Below, in pieces: positions 24,624 through 32,142 of a DNA stretch of 32,142 nucleotides (its first letter is position 1; each line of letters starts with the position of its first letter). The stretch lies in assembly GCA_020441545.1 (NCBI GenBank), contig JAGRLZ010000060.1:1-32142 (forward strand), written 5' to 3'. The position numbers and the translations under genes were made by a program. The notes under the pieces were generated by a model. The model had not been told where the DNA came from. It did not search any database and saw nothing but the letters and a program-made list of their open reading frames with translations. The DNA is from Xanthobacteraceae bacterium (GTDB lineage: Bacteria; Pseudomonadota; Alphaproteobacteria; Rhizobiales; Xanthobacteraceae).

Positions 24624-25391
24624 ATGGCCCGGAAAATAATCAGGCGCATGCTTCCTGTCGGCCTTGTTGTCGGCCTTGTTGTTGGCCTTGCCGCGATGGT
24701 GTCCGGCGTGGCCGGCGCCAGCGCCCGCGACATTCGCGGCGTACCGAAAATCCGGAATGCCGAGTTGGTCTCGATCGCCAATGCCCGCATCCGGCTGGCG
24801 GGCGTCGACGTGCCGTCGCTTCAGCAGCTTTGCCTCGACGCCAGGGGCGCGCGCTGGACCTGCGGCCAGGCAGCGCGCAAGGCCCTCGTCCATCATGCCG
24901 GCAAGCGCGCGTGGGATTGCCACATCGCGCGCGTCGACCGTCACGGCCGGTTCCTCGCCGCCTGCAAGGCCGATGGCGAGGATGTCCAGCAATGGCTGGT
25001 CCGCAACGGATGGGCCATGGCCGCCGGTCCGCGCGGGCGCGCCTATGCGGCCGACCAGAAAGCCGCCCGGCGCGCCAAGGCCGGGCTCTGGCACGGCGCA
25101 TTCATCGCGCCGGCGGACTGGCGCGTGCGCAGGAGGCACGCGCCGATCCTCGGCGCCGTCAGGCCCAAGCAGAACGTCCGCCGCGTGCTGCTGGCGTCGG
25201 CATCGGGCCCGGTGCCGCCGTCGCCGGGATGCCGGATCAAGGGCAACGTCAACCGCTCCGGGCAATGCATCTTCCATCGTCCGACCGGCCGATGGTATGC
25301 CCAGATCAGGATGAAGGTCAGCAAGGGCACGCGCTGGTTCTGCTCGGCGCAGGAGGCCATCGCGGCCGGCTGCCGCGAAACCCGCCGCTGA
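24624..25391 (+). CDS. Secreted staphylococcal-nuclease-like protein, catalytic residues degenerate
   Basis: A 255-aa protein with a signal peptide (about 1-35). The SNase-like domain is at about 40-170. The positional equivalents of nuclease Arg35 and Asp40 are kept (R57, D62 in RLAGVDVPS), and an Arg matching Arg87 is in DRHGR (R109). However, the catalytic Glu43 position is Ser65, and the usual DGDT calcium site is replaced by NAEL, so activity is doubtful. The C-terminus (GCRIKGNVNRSGQCIFH..TGRWYAQ ... RWFCSAQEAIAAGCR) is the standard IKGN-type tail of Rhizobiales thermonuclease-like proteins. Bases 24657-24692 are three 12-bp tandem repeats encoding VGLV/VGLV/VGLA of the signal peptide. 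It follows the 577-aa gene by 140 bp. Confidence 0.8.
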   Translation: MARKIIRRMLPVGLVVGLVVGLAAMVSGVAGASARDIRGVPKIRNAELVSIANARIRLAGVDVPSLQQLCLDARGARWTCGQAARKALVHHAGKRAWDCHIARVDRHGRFLAACKADGEDVQQWLVRNGWAMAAGPRGRAYAADQKAARRAKAGLWHGAFIAPADWRVRRRHAPILGAVRPKQNVRRVLLASASGPVPPSPGCRIKGNVNRSGQCIFHRPTGRWYAQIRMKVSKGTRWFCSAQEAIAAGCRETRR

Positions 25392-25487
25392 CGACGCCGC
25401 TCCCGCGCGGCGCTTTGCTTTGCCGCACCGACGTGCCAAACACGACCCGACACGCAAATCCAAAGGCAAATCCAAGGATCGCGACCG

Positions 25488-26675
25488 ATGGTTGTCCGCG
25501 CCGGCCGGGAATTCCTCGCCATCCCCGGCCCCACCACGATGCCCGACGAGGTGCTGCGGGCGATGCATCGCCCCGCGCTCGATATCTATTCCGCCGACAT
25601 GGTGCGGCTGACCGACGGCCTGCACGTCGATATGCGCCGGCTGTTTCGCACCTCCGGCCACGCCTACATCTACATCGCCAACGGCCATGGCGCATGGGAG
25701 GCGGTGCTGAGCAACACGCTGTCGCGCGGCGACGATATCCTGGTGCTGGAGAGCGGGCGCTTCGCCACCGGCTGGGGCGATGCCGCCACCGCCATGGGCG
25801 TCAATGTCGAGGTCCTGAAGGGCGACATCCGCCGCGCCGTGCGCCCTGCCGAAGTCGAGGCGCGGCTGCGACAGGACACCGAGCGCAGGATCCGGCTGGT
25901 GCTCGTGGTGCAGGTCGATACCGCTTCCGGCGTGGTCAACGATATCGCGGCGATCGGCAAGGCGATCCGCGCCGCCGGTCACGACGCGCTGTTCGCCGTC
26001 GACGCGGTGGCGTCCCTCGGCTGCATGCCGTTCGAGATGGACGCATGGGGCGTCGATATCGCGATGTCGGCTTCGCAGAAAGGCTTGATGACGCCGCCCG
26101 GACTGGCCTTCGTCGCCGCCAACGATCGCGCGCGGCGGCGCCACAGGGACGCCGGCCTGCGCACGCCCTACTGGGACTGGACCCTGCGCGAGGGCCAGGA
26201 GCACTACCGCAAATATTCCGGCACCGCGCCGGTGCATCTGCTCTATGCGCTGCGCGCCGCGATCGACCTGCTGACCGCCGAGACGCTCGAAAATTCCTAT
26301 CGCCGTCACCACCTGCTGGCCCAGGCGGTCCGCCAGGCGGTGGCGACGTGGACCGAAGGCGGCGCGATCGCATTCAACATCACCGCGCCGGCCGAGCGCG
26401 CCGACACCGTGACCACGATCCGCCTCGATGGCGGGCATGATCCACGCGCGCTGCAACACTATTGCAGCGAGAAATGCGGCGTCGCGCTTGGCACCGGAAT
26501 CGGCGACCTCTCTGGAAAAGCCTTCCGCATCGCCCATATGGGACACGTCAACGCGCCGATGGTGCTCGGCACGCTCGGCGTGGTGGAAATGGCGCTCAAC
26601 GCCCTCGGCATCCCCCACGGCAGGGGCGGATGCGATGCCGCGATCCGCACGCTGAGCGACAACGTGCCCGCCTAA
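25488..26675 (+). CDS. Class V aminotransferase, serine/alanine-glyoxylate aminotransferase-like
   Basis: A 395-aa cytoplasmic PLP enzyme of normal family length. FLAIPGPTTMPDEVLRAM is the typical opening; NGHGAWEA binds the cofactor phosphate, VDAVASLGCMPFEMDAWGVD holds the PLP-interacting Asp, and Lys198 in SASQKGLMTPPGLAF forms the Schiff base. Such enzymes move an amino group from serine or alanine to glyoxylate in glycine, serine-cycle or photorespiration-like metabolism; a relative acts on ureidoglycine. The exact substrate cannot be read from the sequence. It lies 33 bp before the oligopeptidase gene, possibly in one transcript. Confidence 0.88.
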   Translation: MVVRAGREFLAIPGPTTMPDEVLRAMHRPALDIYSADMVRLTDGLHVDMRRLFRTSGHAYIYIANGHGAWEAVLSNTLSRGDDILVLESGRFATGWGDAATAMGVNVEVLKGDIRRAVRPAEVEARLRQDTERRIRLVLVVQVDTASGVVNDIAAIGKAIRAAGHDALFAVDAVASLGCMPFEMDAWGVDIAMSASQKGLMTPPGLAFVAANDRARRRHRDAGLRTPYWDWTLREGQEHYRKYSGTAPVHLLYALRAAIDLLTAETLENSYRRHHLLAQAVRQAVATWTEGGAIAFNITAPAERADTVTTIRLDGGHDPRALQHYCSEKCGVALGTGIGDLSGKAFRIAHMGHVNAPMVLGTLGVVEMALNALGIPHGRGGCDAAIRTLSDNVPA

Positions 26676-26708
26676 ACGTATCCCGCACAACCGTCATTCA
26701 GGAGCCAG

Positions 26709-28826
26709 ATGCACACGCCTTCGAATCCGAAATCGCCCGCCCCGCCGCTGGCCGAGCGCCGTCCGCAACGTTTCACGCTGCATGGCGTCGAGCTGACCGA
26801 TGACTATGCCTGGCTGAAGGACGACAACTGGCAGGAGGTGCTGCAAGACCCTCATTTGCTGAAGCCCGACATCCGCGCCTATCTCGACGCCGAAAACGCC
26901 TATGCCGACAGCGTGCTCGGCGGCACCAGGGCATTGCAGCGCAAGCTCGTCGCGGAAATGCGCGGCCGCATCAAGGAAGACGATTCCAGCGTGCCGCTGG
27001 CCGACGGCCCGTTCGCCTATTTCGACAGTTACCGCGAGGGCGGCCAGCACGAACTGATCTCGCGGATGCCGCGCGACGGCGGCCCAACGCAGGTGGTGCT
27101 CGACGGCGACGAGCTGGCGAAGCAATCCGACTATTTCAGTTTCGGCGACGCGCGGCACTCGCCCGACCACAAGCTCGAAGCCTGGAGCGCCGACACCCGC
27201 GGCTCCGAATATTTCACCATCCGCGTCCGCGAATGGGACACCGGCAACGACCTGCCCGACATCCTCGAGCGCACCGACGGCGACGTGGTGTGGAGCCTCG
27301 ACTCGCGGTCCTTCTACTACGTCCGGCTCGACGACAACCATCGCCCGATGCAGGTCTATCATCACCGGCTCGGCACCGCGCAGGCCGACGACCGGCTGGT
27401 CCATGAGGAAACCGACACCGGCTGGTTCACCCATATCCACGAGAGCACCAGCGGACGGTTCTGCGTCATCGCCGGCGGCGATCACGAGACCTCGGAACAG
27501 TGGCTGGTCGATCTGGCCGATGCCGACGCCAGACCGCGCCTCGTCGCCGCGCGCGAGCCCGGCCTGCAATATTCGATCGCCGATCGCGGCGGCGAGCTTT
27601 TCATCCTGACCGACGCCGACGACGCGATCGACTTCAAGGTCGTCGTCGCGCCGCTCGACGCGCCGCAGCGCGCCAACTGGCGCGATCTCATTCCCTACCG
27701 GCCCGGCATCTACATCATCGATTGCGAGATCTATGCCGGCCACATGGTGCGGCTGGAACGCGCCAATGCACTGCCGTCCATCGTCATCCGCGACCTCGCA
27801 AGCGGCGACGAGCACGCCATCGCGTTCGACGAGGAAGCCTATTCGCTCGACACCCACGGCAGCTACGAATTCGACACCACCACGCTGCGCTTCGGCTATT
27901 CGTCGATGACGACGCCATCGGAAGTCTGCGACTACGACATGGTGACCCGCGCGCGGGTGCTGCGCAAGCGGCAGGAGGTGCCGTCGGGCCACGATCCGGC
28001 GCGCTACGTCACCCGCCGCATCATGGCGACCGCGAAGGACGGCGCGCAGGTGCCGGTGTCGATCCTGCATCGGCGCGATCTCGCGCGCGACGGCAGCGCG
28101 CCGCTGCTGCTCTACGGCTACGGCTCCTACGGCCATGCCATGTCGGCCTCGTTCTCGACCAGCCGGCTGTCGCTGGTCGATCGCGGCTTCGTCTATGCCA
28201 TCGCACATATCCGCGGCGGCTCCGACAAGGGCTGGGGCTGGTACCTCGACGGCAAGCGCGACAGGAAGATCAACACCTTCGACGATTTCGCGGCCAGCGC
28301 CCGCGCCCTGATCGATGCCGGCTACACCTCCGCCAGACGCATCGTCGGCCATGGCGGCAGCGCCGGCGGCATGCTGATGGGTGCGGTGGCCAACCGCGCC
28401 GGCGAGCTGTTCGGCGGCATCGTCGCGGAGGTGCCGTTCGTCGACGTGCTCAACACCATGCGCGACGCCAGCCTGCCGCTGACGCCGCCGGAATGGCCCG
28501 AATGGGGCAACCCGGTCACCGACGAATCCGCCTTCCGCACCATCCTGTCCTATTCGCCTTACGAGAACGTGGCGGCCAGGGACTACCCCGCGATCCTCGC
28601 CATGGGCGGCCTCACCGATCCGCGCGTCACTTATTGGGAGCCCGCCAAATGGGTCGCGCGGCTGCGCGCCACCATGGATGGCGGCGGCCCGGTGCTGCTG
28701 CGCACCAACATGGGCGCGGGGCACGGCGGCGCATCGGGGCGCTTCGACCGGCTGGACGAGGTCGCCATCGTCTACGCCTTCGCGTTGTGGGCCGTCGGAC
28801 TGGCGGATGCGCCGGCATCGGCATAG
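26709..28826 (+). CDS. ptrB: Oligopeptidase B, prolyl-oligopeptidase family S9A
   Basis: A 705-aa cytoplasmic serine peptidase. The N-terminal part (about 70-410) is the seven-bladed propeller that limits access to small peptides. The C-terminal alpha/beta-hydrolase domain contains LLYGYGSYG and the triad Ser551 (GHGGSAGG), Asp637 (GGLTDPRV) and His672 (GAGHGGASGR). Length and motifs fit oligopeptidase B, which cuts after Lys or Arg in short peptides. AGGAG at 26700-26704 supports the ATG. A dispersed hairpin repeat follows the stop codon. Confidence 0.92.
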   Translation: MHTPSNPKSPAPPLAERRPQRFTLHGVELTDDYAWLKDDNWQEVLQDPHLLKPDIRAYLDAENAYADSVLGGTRALQRKLVAEMRGRIKEDDSSVPLADGPFAYFDSYREGGQHELISRMPRDGGPTQVVLDGDELAKQSDYFSFGDARHSPDHKLEAWSADTRGSEYFTIRVREWDTGNDLPDILERTDGDVVWSLDSRSFYYVRLDDNHRPMQVYHHRLGTAQADDRLVHEETDTGWFTHIHESTSGRFCVIAGGDHETSEQWLVDLADADARPRLVAAREPGLQYSIADRGGELFILTDADDAIDFKVVVAPLDAPQRANWRDLIPYRPGIYIIDCEIYAGHMVRLERANALPSIVIRDLASGDEHAIAFDEEAYSLDTHGSYEFDTTTLRFGYSSMTTPSEVCDYDMVTRARVLRKRQEVPSGHDPARYVTRRIMATAKDGAQVPVSILHRRDLARDGSAPLLLYGYGSYGHAMSASFSTSRLSLVDRGFVYAIAHIRGGSDKGWGWYLDGKRDRKINTFDDFAASARALIDAGYTSARRIVGHGGSAGGMLMGAVANRAGELFGGIVAEVPFVDVLNTMRDASLPLTPPEWPEWGNPVTDESAFRTILSYSPYENVAARDYPAILAMGGLTDPRVTYWEPAKWVARLRATMDGGGPVLLRTNMGAGHGGASGRFDRLDEVAIVYAFALWAVGLADAPASA

Positions 28827-28848
28827 CACCGCGGAGGCATTTCGACGA

Positions 28849-28928
28849 CGTCACTGCCGGACTTGACCCGGCACTCCATCTCCCGTCTTAAGGGGACGAT
28901 ACCCGGATCAGGTCCGGGCCCGACCAAT
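28849..28928. repeat. Dispersed alphaproteobacterial palindromic repeat (copy 3)
   Basis: Two short hairpins: TGCCGG/CCGGCA (28855-28860, 28868-28873) and CCCGGA/TCCGGG (28902-28907, 28913-28918), whose outer arms also pair with each other (ccggacttgacccgg against cccggatcaggtccgg). The layout resembles, from memory, the gcccgggcttgacccggg-type intergenic repeat common in Bradyrhizobium and relatives. It overlaps the upstream extension of the hemE reading frame and so argues for the later hemE start. Confidence 0.65.
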
Positions 28929-29009
28929 GACCGCCCCGCAGACCGGACATCGTCCGCCTGCGCGCCCCGTTTCAGAACCGCGACCGCATCGCCTCAGCCG
29001 GACAACGAC

Positions 29010-30053
29010 GTGACCCAGACCGCTCCCCGCAAACCGTTCCTCGATGTGCTCGCCGGCCGGCGGCAGGCGGTGCCGCCGCTGTGGATGATGCGGCAGGCCG
29101 GGCGCTACCTGCCGGAATATCGCGCGCTGCGGGAGAAGGCCGGCAGCTTCCTCGATCTCTGCTTCACGCCGGACTACGCGGCGGAGGTGACGCTGCAACC
29201 GATCCGCCGATTCAATTTCGACGCCGCGATCATTTTCTCCGACATCCTGGTGGTGCCCCATGCGCTCGGCCGCGCGGTGCGCTTCGAGGCCGGCGAAGGC
29301 CCGCGGCTCGATCCGCTCGACACCCCGGAGACGATCGCGACCCTGCCGGCGATCGGCGACGACAGCAAGCTCACGCCGGTCTACGAAGCGCTGCGCCGGG
29401 TGCGCGGCGAACTCGATCCCGCGATCGCCCTGATCGGATTCTGCGGCGCGCCATGGACGGTCGCGACCTACATGGTCGCGGGACGCGGCACGCCGGACCA
29501 GGCGCCGGCACGGTTGCTGGCCTATCGGCATCCGGACGCCTTCCAGCGAATCATCGACGCGGTGGTGGACAGCTCGATCGTCTATCTCACCGGCCAGCTC
29601 AAAGCCGGCGCCGACGTCCTGCAGATCTTCGACACCTGGGCCGGCGTTCTGCCACCGCGCGAATTCGAGCGCTGGTCGATCGAACCGACCCGCCGCATCG
29701 TCGAAGGCGTGCGCCGCAACGTCCCCGATGCGAGGATCATCGGATTTCCACGCGGCGCCGCCGGCCTGCTGCCGCGCTACGTCGAGCGCACCGGCGTCGA
29801 TGCCGTCAGCATCGACTGGACCGCCGAGCCGTCGATGATCCGCGCGCAGGTGCAGAGCCGTGTTGCAGTGCAAGGAAACCTCGACCCGCTGGCGCTGATC
29901 GCCGGCGGCACGGCGCTCGATCGCGCGGTCGACGACGTGCTCGAAAGCTACGGCGAAGGCCGCCTGATCTTCAATCTCGGCCACGGCATCCAGCCGCAAA
30001 CCCCGATCGCGCATGTCGAACGGATGATCGCCCGCGTGCGCAACGCCCGCTGA
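29010..30053 (+). CDS. hemE: Uroporphyrinogen decarboxylase
   Basis: A 347-aa cytoplasmic enzyme that removes four acetate carboxyls from uroporphyrinogen III to give coproporphyrinogen III in heme (and bacteriochlorophyll) synthesis. Signature segments are [17 protein letters not shown] with RQAGR at 28-32, the catalytic-site Asp78 in [46 protein letters not shown] and the terminal FNLGHGI. I use the GTG at 29010 ([14 protein letters not shown]), which gives the family's usual length; longer starts, from 28863, would translate a dispersed repeat. It stands alone here, without other heme genes. Confidence 0.93.
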   Translation: MTQTAPRKPFLDVLAGRRQAVPPLWMMRQAGRYLPEYRALREKAGSFLDLCFTPDYAAEVTLQPIRRFNFDAAIIFSDILVVPHALGRAVRFEAGEGPRLDPLDTPETIATLPAIGDDSKLTPVYEALRRVRGELDPAIALIGFCGAPWTVATYMVAGRGTPDQAPARLLAYRHPDAFQRIIDAVVDSSIVYLTGQLKAGADVLQIFDTWAGVLPPREFERWSIEPTRRIVEGVRRNVPDARIIGFPRGAAGLLPRYVERTGVDAVSIDWTAEPSMIRAQVQSRVAVQGNLDPLALIAGGTALDRAVDDVLESYGEGRLIFNLGHGIQPQTPIAHVERMIARVRNAR

Positions 30054-30403
30054 TCGCCTGCCGCCGCCGCGGCGCACCCCGCATATTCAACTCCATCCGA
30101 CTTCAACTCCATCCGACCCGCGCAGCGGCGCGATCGCGGCATCGTTGTCGCAGCATCGCTATCGCCGCGATTCGCGTAGCCCGCGCACCGCATTAGTCGT
30201 TCTTCCAATATCCGAATGCCGTGCTTTCGACCAAAGTGAAATTGACAGAAAGCCCAAGGAACGAAACCAAAGAGACAAGGACCACGGGGCTGAAAGTCGT
30301 GACACTCGACTCGATCCCTTTCGATCCCTTGGCCCTTTATTTCGGTTTCGGGACCGACTGTGATCGGCCGAGACCACCAAAAAATGCATTCGGAGGACGA
30401 CCC
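30054..30403. other. Intergenic region upstream of the ABC transporter genes
   Basis: 350 bases without a convincing gene. A 16-bp sequence, ttcaactccatccgac, is directly repeated in tandem at 30086-30101 and 30102-30117. A TTGACA hexamer is at 30242-30247 but I see no well-spaced -10 partner. The stretch is less GC-rich than its surroundings from about 30220 and probably contains the promoter of the substrate-binding-protein gene. Confidence 0.5.
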
Positions 30404-31762
30404 ATGGACAAACGCTCAAAGGGCGATCGTGAATTCAAGGCCGCTGTCTCGCGGCGCACGCTGCTGCAGGCAGGTGCCGGCCTCGTTGGCGGCACCTTGC
30501 TTCCCTCCGGCCTGGTGATACCGGCCTTCGCCGCCGACCACCCGCCGATCGGGACCTGGCCCGCGGGCTCGTCCGGCGACACCGTCAATATCGGCGCCGC
30601 GGTGCCGCGCACCGGCACCTATGCGGTGCAGGGCGAGGACGAACTGAAGGGCATGCAGCTCGCGGTCGAGCACATCAACGAAGGCCACGAGCTCATCAGG
30701 AAGATCTCGCCAAAGACCAAGAAGGGCGTGCTCGGCAAGCAGGTGAAGCTGCTGGTCGCCGACTCGGCCGCCAAGCCGAACGAAGCCGTGCAGGCGCAGC
30801 AGCGCTTCATCACCGAGAACAAGGTGGTGCTGATGACCGGCTCGACCTCGTCGGCGGTCGCGGTGGCGCTGAACAAGCTGGCGCAGCGCGAGAAGGTGCT
30901 CTACGTCGCGGCGATCTCCGGCTCCAACGACACCACCGGCAAGGACTGCGTCCGCTACGGCTTCCGCCAGTGCTTCTTCGGCCAGACCGCGGCGGCGGCG
31001 ATCGCGCCGGTGATGATCAAGCAGTTCGGCAAGAACAAGAAGGCGGCGTATATGACGCCGGACTACACCTACGGCCACACCGTCACCAAGTCGATGCAGG
31101 ACGTGCTGGCCAAGGCCGGCTGGACCACGGTGACCAACCAGGTGTCGCCGCTCGGCGCACCGGACTATTCGTCCTACCTGCTCAACGTCGCCAACTCCGG
31201 CGCCGACGTGCTGATCAACGTCAACTGGGGCCACGACGCCGTGCTGTCGATCCAGCAGGCCAAGCAGTTCGGCGTGCTCGACAAGATGAAGCTGGTGGTG
31301 CCGTATCAGGTGCCGTTCCTGGCGCGCGAGACCGGCGGCCTGATGGAAGGCGTCTACGCCGCCACCGACTACTGGTGGACCCTCGAGGACAAGTATCCGC
31401 TGGCCAAGATGTTCAACGACGCCTTCGAGAAGAAATTCGGCTACAAGCCGGAATGGGGCGCCGAGAACAGCTATATCGGCTTCGCCCACTGGGCGCGGAT
31501 GGTCGAGGACACCGGCAGCTTCTATCCGCCGGACGTCATCAAGACCTGGGAGAAGGGCACGACGATTCCCTCGCTGGTCGGCGACGTCCACTACCGCCCC
31601 GAGGATCACCAGTGCGTGCGGCCGGTGGTCATCGTCAAGGGCAAGGCCAAGAAGGACATGAAGAACAAGGAGGACTGGTACGACATCGTCGAAGTCGTCC
31701 CGGGCGACGGCCTGATGCAGAAGCCGGATGCGTTCGGCTGCAAGCTCGGCAATTACACCTGA
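30404..31762 (+). CDS. Branched-chain-amino-acid-type ABC transporter substrate-binding protein
   Basis: A 452-aa periplasmic binding protein. The N-terminus has a Tat-like signal, SRRTLLQ at 16-22, a hydrophobic stretch, and cleavage near AFA (about 43). The mature part is the LivK-type two-lobed fold (VNIGAAVPRTGTYAVQGEDELKGMQLAVEHIN, LMTGSTSSAVAVALNKLAQ, AAYMTPDYTYGHTVTKSMQDVL). It would deliver its ligand to the permease encoded next. Ligands of this family include branched-chain amino acids, amides, urea and aromatic acids, and the sequence does not decide between them. GGAGG at 30392-30396 supports ATG 30404 over an earlier in-frame start at 30221. Confidence 0.9.
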   Translation: MDKRSKGDREFKAAVSRRTLLQAGAGLVGGTLLPSGLVIPAFAADHPPIGTWPAGSSGDTVNIGAAVPRTGTYAVQGEDELKGMQLAVEHINEGHELIRKISPKTKKGVLGKQVKLLVADSAAKPNEAVQAQQRFITENKVVLMTGSTSSAVAVALNKLAQREKVLYVAAISGSNDTTGKDCVRYGFRQCFFGQTAAAAIAPVMIKQFGKNKKAAYMTPDYTYGHTVTKSMQDVLAKAGWTTVTNQVSPLGAPDYSSYLLNVANSGADVLINVNWGHDAVLSIQQAKQFGVLDKMKLVVPYQVPFLARETGGLMEGVYAATDYWWTLEDKYPLAKMFNDAFEKKFGYKPEWGAENSYIGFAHWARMVEDTGSFYPPDVIKTWEKGTTIPSLVGDVHYRPEDHQCVRPVVIVKGKAKKDMKNKEDWYDIVEVVPGDGLMQKPDAFGCKLGNYT

Positions 31763-31800
31763 TCGCCTCCTGAAACTCCAATCCGTGCGCGAGGTCGACG

Positions 31801-32142
31801 GTGATAAACTGGGCCAACCTAATTTCGCAGATGTTCAACGGGCTGGTGCTCGGCGCCCTGCTGGCGCTGATCTCATCCGGCCTGACGATCATCTATGGGA
31901 CGCTTGGTGTCCTCAACCTCGCGCACGGCGCAATGTTCATGCTCGGCGGCTACGCCGGGTATGTCGCCTACACCTATACGGATTCCTTCGTGCTGGCGGT
32001 CATCGCGGGCTCGCTGTTCGTGATGGCCGTCGGAATCCTGATGGAACGCATCATCATCCGGCACTTCTACAGCCGGCCCGACGAGGACCAGCTGCTGGTA
32101 ACGTTCGGCCTCAGCATCTGCTTCGTCGAGGTGGTGCGGTTC
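31801..32142 (+). CDS. Branched-chain amino acid ABC transporter permease, LivH-type (partial)
   Basis: The first 114 codons run open to the end of the window, so the gene is truncated by the window edge. Start is GTG 31801 with GAGG at 31791-31794. The translation (MFNGLVLGALLALISSGLTIIYG, VLNLAHGAMFMLGGY, MERIIIRHFYSRPDEDQLL) is typical of LivH inner-membrane permeases with several membrane helices. It follows the binding-protein gene by 38 bp and is surely in its operon. Confidence 0.9.
   Translation, partial: MINWANLISQMFNGLVLGALLALISSGLTIIYGTLGVLNLAHGAMFMLGGYAGYVAYTYTDSFVLAVIAGSLFVMAVGILMERIIIRHFYSRPDEDQLLVTFGLSICFVEVVRF

Noticed and set aside
24360..26690. A 776-codon open frame on the minus strand opposite the SNase-like and aminotransferase genes
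   Set aside because: Antisense shadow of recognised plus-strand genes; no signature and low-complexity composition.
28863..29009. N-terminal extension of HemE by 49 residues
   Set aside because: The extension is translated from a dispersed palindromic repeat and would exceed the normal family length; the GTG at 29010 gives the normal N-terminus.
1..32142. Mobile elements, phage genes, tRNA or rRNA
   Set aside because: I found no transposase, integrase, phage structural gene, tRNA cloverleaf or rRNA segment on either strand; the dispersed repeats carry no coding capacity.

Overview
This is a GC-rich window whose gene content and dispersed repeats suggest an alphaproteobacterium of the Bradyrhizobium/Rhodopseudomonas group (Nitrobacteraceae). 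The pointers are three intergenic repeat elements that I recognise from memory as typical of that group, several secreted protein types common there, and uniform high-GC codon use. The genus cannot be fixed from the sequence alone. I saw no tRNA, rRNA, CRISPR array or intact insertion sequence.

Layout. 1-3.0 kb (minus strand): a metallo-beta-lactamase-fold lactonase-like enzyme and a two-barrel outer-membrane protein ending in a clear terminator. 3.3-14.0 kb (plus strand): an envelope cluster with an OmpA-domain protein, a secreted caspase-family protein with intact His/Cys, a small secreted protein, a second caspase-like protein that has lost both catalytic residues and carries TPRs, a second OmpA-domain protein, a short periplasmic adaptor and an RND transporter. 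14.2-19.8 kb: a Crp-type regulator (minus), then an AsmA-like protein and a membrane-bound class III nucleotide cyclase with HAMP and GAF regions (plus). 20.0-22.5 kb: a second short adaptor without an RND partner, a third caspase-like protein (also without catalytic residues, minus) and a small Cys-rich secreted protein (minus). 22.7-25.4 kb: an unrecognised 577-aa protein with a DCDTTA motif and a degenerate staphylococcal-nuclease-like secreted protein. 25.5-32.1 kb: ordinary metabolic genes, namely a class V aminotransferase, oligopeptidase B, HemE, and a branched-chain-amino-acid-type ABC substrate-binding protein followed by the start of its permease.

How the genes may work together. 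Two themes stand out. First, three caspase-like proteins (one apparently active, two pseudo-enzymes) are interleaved with two paralogous OmpA-domain proteins and two paralogous adaptors that lack the usual alpha-hairpin, which suggests an expanded, duplicated envelope system. Second, the window holds a Crp-family regulator with a cyclic-nucleotide-binding signature, a nucleotide cyclase, and three CRP-like TGTGA-N6-TCACA palindromes in intergenic regions, including one upstream of the first ompA-like gene and one upstream of the regulator itself. A local cAMP-type circuit is therefore plausible, but this is inferred from sequence only.
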